Source: Desulfovibrionaceae bacterium UBA3823
GTDB lineage: Bacteria > Desulfobacterota > Desulfovibrionia > Desulfovibrionales > Desulfovibrionaceae
NCBI GenBank assembly: GCA_002369295.1
Contig: DFDR01000092.1
Coordinates: 2,959-9,062, forward strand
Reading direction: 5' to 3'
DNA length: 6,104 nucleotides
The notes under the pieces were generated by a model that ran no database searches, was not told the origin of the DNA, and was given only the letters and a program-made list of their open reading frames with translations. This document shows, one piece after another, positions 1 through 5,030 of the stretch; position 1 is the stretch's first letter, and each line of letters starts with the position of its first letter. The position numbers and the translations under genes are program-made.

Positions 1-83
1 TGATTCTGCTCCGGCGCCGCGCCTGCCGTACCGGGGGGCGCCTCTGCCGGCGCCGTCGCCCCTGGGCCCGAAGGAGGCCAGCC
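1..83. other. GC-rich sequence upstream of aroC
   Basis: No gene can be supported in these 83 bases. The first three bases are TGA, which could be the stop codon of an upstream gene cut off by the window edge, but nothing confirms it. The stretch is very rich in C and G and carries two copies of CCGGCGCCG (11-19 and 47-55), each containing the self-complementary octamer CGGCGCCG. The aroC frame stays open upstream of its ATG to the window edge, but the translation there is arginine-rich and low in complexity and does not look like protein. I see no convincing -10/-35 promoter. Confidence 0.4.
71..77 (+). promoter_or_regulatory. Ribosome binding site of aroC
   Basis: AAGGAGG lies 6 bases before the ATG at 84, a near-perfect Shine-Dalgarno match at good spacing. 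It fixes the aroC start, although the reading frame is open further upstream. Confidence 0.85.
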
Positions 84-1145
84 ATGCCAGGCAGCAGCTT
101 TGGAGAACTCTTCCGCGTCGCCACCTTCGGCGAGTCCCACGGTACGGCCGTCGGGGGCGTCGTCGACGGCTGCCCTGCAGGCTTGGCGCTTTCGGAAGCC
201 GACATGCAGCGCGCCCTCGACAGGCGCAGGCCGGGGCAAGGCCTTTCGGCCACAAGCCGTCAGGAGTCCGACACGGTGGAGATACTCTCCGGCGTCTTCG
301 AGGGGCGGACCACGGGCACGCCTATCGCCTTCACGGTGCGCAACGAGAACCAGCGCTCAAAAGACTACGAGAGCCTGCGTCGCGTCTTCCGCCCGGGCCA
401 TGCGGACTGGGGCTACCAGCAGAAGTTCGGCCTGCGGGACCACCGCGGAGGCGGCCGGTCCTCGGGACGCGAAACCATTGGCCGCGTGGCTGCCGGCGCC
501 GTGGCCGACATTCTGCTGGCTGAAGCCGGCATTGCCGTTCTTGCCGCGGCCGTCGAGCTTGGCGGCCTTGCCTGCCGGGAGATCGACCTCGCAGGCGCTC
601 TGCAGCGACCCTACTTTGCGGCCAGCGACGAGGCGCCAGCCCGCTGGGACGAGCGGGTGCGCGAAGCCAGAGGGCAGGGCGACACGCTCGGGGGCATCGT
701 GCGCATCGAGGCGCGCGGCGTGCCGGCGGGACTTGGAGAGCCCGTCTTCGGCAAGCTCGACGCCATGTTCGCCTCAGCCCTCATGGGCGTTGGCGCCGTG
801 AAGGGCGTCGAGGTCGGCGACGGCTTTGCAGCCGCCAGATCCACGGGCAGGGCCAACAATGATCCCCTCCTTCCCGGCGGACGCTTTGCCTCCAACCATG
901 CGGGAGGCATACTTGGCGGCATCTCGAGCGGCCAGGACATCGTCCTCACGGCCGCCGTCAAGCCCATCCCCTCCATCGCCGTCGAGCAGGACACCGTGGA
1001 CCTCGACGGCAAGCCGGCCAGGATCAAGGTCGGCGGGCGCCACGATCTCTGCGCCATTCCGCGCATCGTGCCCGTGCTCAGGGCCATGGCTTCGCTGGTG
1101 CTGGCGGACGCGCTGCTCCTGCAGCGCCGCCTCGGGAGGTCCTGA
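84..1145 (+). CDS. aroC: Chorismate synthase
   Basis: This 353-residue enzyme makes chorismate from 5-enolpyruvylshikimate-3-phosphate by removing phosphate. It needs reduced FMN and is the last step of the cytoplasmic shikimate pathway. The family's N-terminal signature is present: FRVATFGESHG at residues 10-20 with the conserved His19. The central block at 103-135 contains RPGHADWG with His106, then RDHRGGGRSSGRET. The C-terminal block GGRHDLCAIPR (317-327) carries the conserved Asp321. Length is normal (about 350-365 in bacteria) and the protein looks intact. The chosen ATG has a strong ribosome binding site, and its first residues (MPGSSFGELFRV) align with the usual family start. The stop codon overlaps the start of recD2 by one base, so the two are probably co-transcribed. 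No promoter is visible inside the window. Confidence 0.97.
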   Translation: MPGSSFGELFRVATFGESHGTAVGGVVDGCPAGLALSEADMQRALDRRRPGQGLSATSRQESDTVEILSGVFEGRTTGTPIAFTVRNENQRSKDYESLRRVFRPGHADWGYQQKFGLRDHRGGGRSSGRETIGRVAAGAVADILLAEAGIAVLAAAVELGGLACREIDLAGALQRPYFAASDEAPARWDERVREARGQGDTLGGIVRIEARGVPAGLGEPVFGKLDAMFASALMGVGAVKGVEVGDGFAAARSTGRANNDPLLPGGRFASNHAGGILGGISSGQDIVLTAAVKPIPSIAVEQDTVDLDGKPARIKVGGRHDLCAIPRIVPVLRAMASLVLADALLLQRRLGRS

Positions 1146-1147
1146 TG
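1134..1147 (+). promoter_or_regulatory. recD2 ribosome binding site and TGATG stop/start overlap
   Basis: GGGAGG (1134-1139) lies inside the last codons of aroC, 5 bases before the recD2 ATG at 1145. The aroC TGA (1143-1145) and the recD2 ATG share one A. This arrangement favours reinitiation by ribosomes finishing aroC, and it decides the recD2 start. The coupling itself is inferred. Confidence 0.8.
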
Positions 1148-3472
1148 GAGCCTGTCCAGCCTGCGCCCGGTCCTGCCGCCGAAGAGCAGGAGCTTGCCTT
1201 CGGAGGCACGATTGACCGCGTCATCTATCAGAACGCCGAGAACGGCTATGCCGTGCTCTGCGTCGTGCCCGACGCCAAGTACGCCGGCAGAGGCGGCTTT
1301 CCCAAGGACAAGCTTACCTGCACCGGCACCCTGCCCAGCCCTCAGGGCGGCATGAAGATAGCCTTCACGGGGCGCTGGGTGGAGACCCGCAAGTTCGGCC
1401 GCCAGTTTGCCTTCACGAGCTACGAGGAGCAGATACCAACCTCCGAGGCCGGCCTCGTTGCCTACCTCTCCTCCGGCCTCGTCAAGGGCGTCGGAGCCGA
1501 TCTTGCCAGGCGCATCGTCAAGGCCTTTGGCAAGGACACGGTCCGCGTGCTCGACACCGAGCCGGACAGCCTGCTCAAGGTCAAGGGCGTCGGCAAGAAG
1601 AACATCGAGATGATCAAGGAGAGCTGGGCCGAGCACAGGAGCATGAGCGACCTCATGCAGGCCCTCCAGCCCTACGGCATCTCGCCGGCCTACGGTCTGC
1701 GCATCTTCGCCGAGTACGGCCAGCAGTCCCTTGAGGTGGTGCGCGCCAACCCCTACCGCCTGGCCATGGACATCCGGGGCATAGGCTTCGTCATTGCCGA
1801 CAAGATCGCCATGAAGCTCGGCGTCGAAAGGGACGCCCCCCTGCGCGTGCAGGCAGGCTGCCTCTACGTGCTCCAGCAGGCTTCGGAGAGCGGGGACGTG
1901 TACATGCCCCAGTCGCGTCTGCTCGACCAGGCCAGGAAAACCCTCGGCGTGGGGGAAGAGGCCATTCTGGACGCCCTGCGCAAGCTCGAAGCCGATGATC
2001 GCGTCTGCATCGAGGAACTGGGCTCCTCTCCTTCTGGAGAGCCTGCCACCGGCTTCGAAGACGATGCGGAAGACGATGCAGAAGACGGCGGGGAAAGCGG
2101 TGCCCCCTGCGCGGAGAAGGCCGTCTATCTCAAGATGTACTACACCTGCGAGTGCAAGACGGGCTTCTACCTTGCCCGTCTCATGCGCATGCCCATGAGC
2201 GTTGCCTTCACGGACAGGGTGGACCAGGTGGCCAAGGCCGTGAACAGGCAGCCCATCCGGCTCTCGCCGGAGCAGGTGGGAGCGGTCAACCTTGCCAGCC
2301 GCAGCAAGGTCATGGTGCTCACGGGCGGGCCCGGCACGGGCAAGACCACCATCATCAAGGCCATCATTTCGCTTTTTCTCTCTGCCACCTCCCGCAAGCG
2401 CATCTTTCTTGCGGCCCCCACGGGGCGCGCGGCCAAGCGCATGAGCGAAGCTACGGACATGAAGGCCAAGACCCTGCACAGACTGCTGGAGTACAATCCG
2501 CAGACCCACGGCTTCAGCCGCAACGAGGACACGCCACTAGAGTGCGATCTGCTCATCGTGGACGAGGCCAGCATGATGGACATCGTGATCTTCTACTACC
2601 TGCTCAAGGCCGTGCCGCCGGGCGCCTGCGTCATCTTCGTGGGCGACATCTTCCAGCTGCCCTCGGTGGGGCCCGGCGCGGTGCTGCAGGACATCATCGA
2701 CTCCAAGGCCCTGCCCGTGGCCATGCTCAGCCAGATTTTCCGCCAGAGCGACGCGAGCGACATCGCCCTCATGGCCCATCAGATCAAGGAGGGGCAGCTC
2801 CCCCGCCTGCAGAACCCCAGAGACGGCAAGACCGACTTCTACTTCATGCGCCAGGACGAGCCCGAGGCCGCAAGCCAGCTTATCGTCGATCTCGTGAAGC
2901 GCCGGCTGCCTGCCCACTACGGCTGGGATCCGCTGGCGGACATCCAGGTGCTCACGCCCATGCACCAGGGCATCGTCGGCGCGGAGAACCTCAACCGCCT
3001 TCTGCAGGAGGCGCTCAATCCCAACGGCCTCGAGATGGCCAGGGGAGAGCGTCGCTTCCGCGTGGGCGACAAGGTCATGCAGACCCGGAACAACTACGAC
3101 CTGGACGTTTTCAACGGCGACATCGGGATCGTCGTGCAGGCGCGGGTCGACGTCAAGGAACTGGTCGTGGACTTCGACGGCGAGGAGAAGACCTATCAGG
3201 CAGCCGACCTGGACGAGCTCGTGCCCGCCTACGCCATCTCCATCCACAAGTCCCAGGGATCCGAGTATCCCTGCGTGGTCATTCCCATCATGACCACCAA
3301 CTTCGTCATGCTGAGGCGCAACCTTCTCTACACCGGCATCACGCGGGGCAAGAAGCTCGTGGTGATCGTGGGCCAGCCGCGCGCCATGGAGATAGCCGTT
3401 GCCAGAAACGAGACCAGCGCCCGCTGCACGAGGCTCGCCGAGCGCCTCAGCGGCTGCGCGCCCTGCGGGTAG
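1145..3472 (+). CDS. recD2: RecD2-family ATP-dependent 5'-3' DNA helicase
   Basis: This 775-residue superfamily 1B helicase is of the stand-alone RecD2 (RecD/TraA) type, which unwinds DNA 5' to 3' and is linked to DNA repair and fork maintenance. An N-terminal OB-like region (about 18-100) precedes helix-hairpin-helix segments near 109-129, 143-160 and 205-226; RecD of RecBCD lacks this long N-terminal part. Helicase motifs follow in order: LSPEQ (373-377), Walker A GGPGTGKTT (394-402, Lys400), APTGRAAKR (424-432), Walker B DEAS (473-476), GDIFQLPSVGPG (500-511), IFRQSD (531-536, Arg533), an SH3-like stretch near 636-690, SIHKSQGSE (699-707) and YTGITRGKK (729-737, Arg734). All key residues are present, so it should be active. 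Residues about 295-322 form an acidic low-complexity insert. Databases may label it 'exodeoxyribonuclease V subunit alpha', but the N-terminal layout argues for RecD2. Confidence 0.94.
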   Translation: MEPVQPAPGPAAEEQELAFGGTIDRVIYQNAENGYAVLCVVPDAKYAGRGGFPKDKLTCTGTLPSPQGGMKIAFTGRWVETRKFGRQFAFTSYEEQIPTSEAGLVAYLSSGLVKGVGADLARRIVKAFGKDTVRVLDTEPDSLLKVKGVGKKNIEMIKESWAEHRSMSDLMQALQPYGISPAYGLRIFAEYGQQSLEVVRANPYRLAMDIRGIGFVIADKIAMKLGVERDAPLRVQAGCLYVLQQASESGDVYMPQSRLLDQARKTLGVGEEAILDALRKLEADDRVCIEELGSSPSGEPATGFEDDAEDDAEDGGESGAPCAEKAVYLKMYYTCECKTGFYLARLMRMPMSVAFTDRVDQVAKAVNRQPIRLSPEQVGAVNLASRSKVMVLTGGPGTGKTTIIKAIISLFLSATSRKRIFLAAPTGRAAKRMSEATDMKAKTLHRLLEYNPQTHGFSRNEDTPLECDLLIVDEASMMDIVIFYYLLKAVPPGACVIFVGDIFQLPSVGPGAVLQDIIDSKALPVAMLSQIFRQSDASDIALMAHQIKEGQLPRLQNPRDGKTDFYFMRQDEPEAASQLIVDLVKRRLPAHYGWDPLADIQVLTPMHQGIVGAENLNRLLQEALNPNGLEMARGERRFRVGDKVMQTRNNYDLDVFNGDIGIVVQARVDVKELVVDFDGEEKTYQAADLDELVPAYAISIHKSQGSEYPCVVIPIMTTNFVMLRRNLLYTGITRGKKLVVIVGQPRAMEIAVARNETSARCTRLAERLSGCAPCG
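2057..2086 (+). repeat. 12-base tandem repeat coding for an acidic linker in recD2
   Basis: Two full copies of GAAGACGATGCR (2057-2068 and 2069-2080, differing only in the last base) are followed by a half copy, GAAGAC (2081-2086). They encode EDDA-EDDA-ED, residues 305-314 of RecD2. The repeat lies between the last helix-hairpin-helix region and the helicase core, where length changes in multiples of 12 would keep the frame. Replication slippage is the likely origin. Confidence 0.85.
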
Positions 3473-3510
3473 CCGAGACGCTCTGCCCGCCAGAGGGGGC
3501 AGGGGCCCAG

Positions 3511-3558
3511 AAAGCAGAAGAGCCGCGGTTCCGTTGAGAACCGCGGCTCAAATGCTTT
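3511..3558. terminator. Bidirectional intrinsic terminator between convergent recD2 and dsrD
   Basis: A perfect 12-bp inverted repeat, GAGCCGCGGTTC (3520-3531) and GAACCGCGGCTC (3538-3549), encloses a 6-base loop, CGTTGA. Beyond a 3x3 mismatch (GAA against AAA) the repeat resumes for 6 bp, AAAGCA (3511-3516) with TGCTTT (3553-3558). Rightward the stem is followed by AAATGCTTTTC and leftward by TTCTGCTTTCT, so each side has a moderate, interrupted T-run. It sits 47 bases past the recD2 stop and 22 bases past the dsrD stop, where both convergent transcripts should end. A weaker hairpin (CTGCCC 3483-3488 with GGGCAG 3497-3502) precedes it on the recD2 side. Confidence 0.85.
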
Positions 3559-3571
3559 TCAGTGGGAAAGG

Positions 3572-3808
3572 CTACACCTGGTCGCCCACGTGGCCCTGCT
3601 TGCCGGAGCCAGTCAGGCCGTACATGGTGGTGGAACCAGAGGACCAGTATTCCACAACGCCTTCTTTGACCAGATCGCTGAGGATCTTTTTCACCTGGCG
3701 GGGACCCTTGTCAGGGAACAGTTCCAGGAAGTCTTTGAAGTAGTGCTTGGATTTAACCTTTTCCTTGGACTTCAGGTAGTCGATGATGACTTGCTTTTCG
3801 TCAGCCAT
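3572..3808 (-). CDS. dsrD: DsrD, small winged-helix activator of dissimilatory sulfite reductase
   Basis: This gene encodes a 78-residue cytoplasmic protein, the usual DsrD length. It starts MADEKQVIIDYLKSK and has the basic, helical layout of the family's winged-helix fold, including RQVKKILSDLVKEG (37-50) and the strongly conserved EYWSSGSTTMYGL (53-65). The C-terminal tail (GKQGHVGDQV) is polar. DsrD occurs in sulfate and sulfite reducers next to dsrAB; published work reports that it raises DsrAB activity allosterically, and an older idea of DNA binding came from its fold. An in-frame ATG at 3818-3820 would add MEFS. I prefer the inner ATG (3806-3808) because GGAG (3815-3818) lies 6 bases before it, the outer ATG has no ribosome binding site, and 78 residues fits the family. 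It follows dsrB after 58 bases and is the last gene before the terminator. Confidence 0.93.
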   Translation of the reverse strand: MADEKQVIIDYLKSKEKVKSKHYFKDFLELFPDKGPRQVKKILSDLVKEGVVEYWSSGSTTMYGLTGSGKQGHVGDQV

Positions 3809-3820
3809 GGAGAACTCCAT
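3807..3820 (-). promoter_or_regulatory. dsrD ribosome binding site and start inside an inverted repeat
   Basis: On the minus strand the sequence reads ATGGAG-TT-CTCCAT, a perfect 6-bp inverted repeat with a 2-base centre, which would fold in practice as 5 bp with a 4-base loop. The left arm contains the GGAG Shine-Dalgarno sequence (3815-3818). The right arm contains the first two bases of the preferred start codon (3806-3808). If it folds in the mRNA, it would mask the dsrD initiation site. The symmetry is seen directly; any effect on translation is inferred. Confidence 0.55.
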
Positions 3821-3823
3821 TTA

Positions 3824-3845
3824 TGCGGCGGCCGGAGCCGCCGCA
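3824..3845 (-). other. Stable hairpin in the dsrB-dsrD gap
   Basis: The minus strand reads TGCGGCGGC-TCCG-GCCGCCGCA, a perfect 9-bp GC-rich stem closed by C(UCCG)G. This belongs to the UNCG tetraloop class, which is known to be exceptionally stable with a C-G closing pair. It begins 21 bases after the dsrB stop codon and is followed by TAAATGGAG, not a T-run, so it is not a standard intrinsic terminator. Possible roles are protecting the 3' end of a dsrAB message, marking a processing site, or damping read-through into dsrD. The structure is clear from the sequence; the role is inferred. Confidence 0.75.
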
Positions 3846-3866
3846 AAGATTGGCTTGCAATTCCGC

Positions 3867-5012
3867 TTAGAACTTGAACTGGGTGCTCTGACGCCAGGTG
3901 TAGTAAGCGGGATCGCGGAAGTCGTCGATGAGATGGTGCGTGAACTCAAGGCCGGTGAGGGTGAAGAAGTCCTGCCAGCCGATGCGCTCGATCCAGTCGC
4001 CGAGGCGCTCGTATTTGCGGGCGTTGGCGGCATAGGTGTCGACGATCTTGCGGACCGTCTTGGCCAGGGTGGGCCAGCGCGGCGGCTCGTTCTCGATGTA
4101 GGCCACGCAGACCTTGGAGAACTTGGGCATGGTCATGCGGTTGGAGACCTTGCCGCCAACCATGATGGCGATGCCGTCGCCGGCGTGGTCGGCGATGGGC
4201 AGGGCCGGGCACATGGTGTAGCAGTTGCCGCAGTACATGCAGCGGTCAACCTTGATGGCCACGGAGTTGACCTTCTTGCCTTCGAAGTCCACCTTGGTGG
4301 GACGCACGGCGGCCATAGGACAGGCGGCGACGGCCAGGGGGATTTCGCAGAGCTGGTCAGCCCACTTGTGGTCGATCATGGGCGGTTTGCGGTGAATGCC
4401 CACGAGACCGATGTCGGAGCAGTGCACGGCGCCGCACATGTTGATGCAGCAGGCGAGGGAGATGCGCAGGGGCGCAGGCAGACGCATGCTGGTGAACTCG
4501 TCGAACACGGCGTCCATGACGACTTTCACCGGGCCGGTGGAGTCGGTGGCCGGGGTGTGGCAGTGCAGCCAGCCCTGGGTGTGGACCATGTTGGAGATGC
4601 CGGCGCCGGTGCCGCCAACGGGGAACCTGTAGGAGCCAGCGTCGAACTTCATGCCGTTGAGCTCGGCCTTCAGGGCTTTGGCCTTGGCTTCGTCGGTGGT
4701 CATGAACTCAATGTTGGAGCGGGTCGTCCAGCGGACGTAGCCGTCGCAGTACTTGTCGGCGATGTCGCAGACCATGCGGATGGCGGTGACGGACATCGTG
4801 CGGGTGCCAGCGCAGCGGACGGTGAAGACTTTGTCGCCGGACTCGGCCACGTGCATGAGAACGCCGGGCTCGAGGATTTCATGGTAGGCCCACTTGCCAA
4901 AGTTCTTGGCAATGACCGGCGGGAACATTTCGTCGTATTTGTGGGGGCCGATATCGGAGATGCGGCCTTCCATGGGTTTCTCGGGATTGTACCCAGAAGA
5001 AATAAAAGCCAT
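3867..5012 (-). CDS. dsrB: Dissimilatory sulfite reductase beta subunit
   Basis: This 381-residue subunit is the catalytic partner of DsrA in the cytoplasmic DsrAB enzyme, which reduces sulfite with six electrons, passing sulfur to DsrC. The ligands of the siroheme-coupled [4Fe-4S] cluster are seen as Cys151 ([13 protein letters not shown]) and Cys188, Cys189 and Cys193 ([13 protein letters not shown]). The ferredoxin-like insert has Cys231 ([12 protein letters not shown]) and Cys258, 261, 264 and 268 ([13 protein letters not shown]), which can hold a second [4Fe-4S] cluster. The C-terminus ([21 protein letters not shown], 361-381) is the typical DsrB end. Length and cysteine positions match the D. 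vulgaris protein as I recall it, so the subunit is complete. The ATG has AGGGGAG (5021-5027) 8 bases upstream. It lies 18 bases after dsrA and 58 bases before dsrD, in one operon. Confidence 0.98.
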   Translation of the reverse strand: MAFISSGYNPEKPMEGRISDIGPHKYDEMFPPVIAKNFGKWAYHEILEPGVLMHVAESGDKVFTVRCAGTRTMSVTAIRMVCDIADKYCDGYVRWTTRSNIEFMTTDEAKAKALKAELNGMKFDAGSYRFPVGGTGAGISNMVHTQGWLHCHTPATDSTGPVKVVMDAVFDEFTSMRLPAPLRISLACCINMCGAVHCSDIGLVGIHRKPPMIDHKWADQLCEIPLAVAACPMAAVRPTKVDFEGKKVNSVAIKVDRCMYCGNCYTMCPALPIADHAGDGIAIMVGGKVSNRMTMPKFSKVCVAYIENEPPRWPTLAKTVRKIVDTYAANARKYERLGDWIERIGWQDFFTLTGLEFTHHLIDDFRDPAYYTWRQSTQFKF

Positions 5013-5020
5013 TTTTCTTT

Positions 5021-5027
5021 CTCCCCT
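5021..5027 (-). promoter_or_regulatory. Ribosome binding site of dsrB
   Basis: AGGGGAG on the minus strand lies in the 18-base dsrA-dsrB gap, 8 bases before the dsrB ATG. The spacer is A-rich (AAAGAAAA), which should keep the site unstructured and suits strong translation. It supports the chosen dsrB start. Confidence 0.75.
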
Positions 5028-5030
5028 TGA

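Noticed and set aside
611..2509. A 632-codon open frame on the minus strand across aroC and recD2
   Set aside because: It is antisense to two clearly recognised genes, its translation is low in complexity and matches no family I know, and long antisense frames are expected in GC-rich DNA where stop codons are rare.
2537..3247. A 236-codon minus-strand frame in the recD2 helicase core
   Set aside because: It is an antisense shadow with Val, His, Asp and Leu bias and no recognisable domain.
2152..3537. A 461-codon plus-strand frame inside recD2
   Set aside because: Its translation is dominated by His, Gln, Gly and Arg, typical of a shifted frame of GC-rich coding sequence, while the recD2 frame holds every helicase motif without interruption.
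3399..3743. A 114-codon plus-strand frame spanning the recD2 end, the terminator and dsrD antisense
   Set aside because: It crosses the terminator hairpin, overlaps two real genes in wrong frames and has no family resemblance.
3824..3845. The dsrB-dsrD hairpin as an intrinsic terminator
   Set aside because: No T-run follows it on the minus strand (the next bases are TAAATGGAG), and dsrD, an intact gene, starts just downstream.
3783..5030. A 415-codon plus-strand frame antisense to dsrB
   Set aside because: Its translation is repetitive Gly, Val, His, Asp and Ala, the mirror of dsrB codons. It has no ribosome binding site of note, and dsrB on the other strand is certain.
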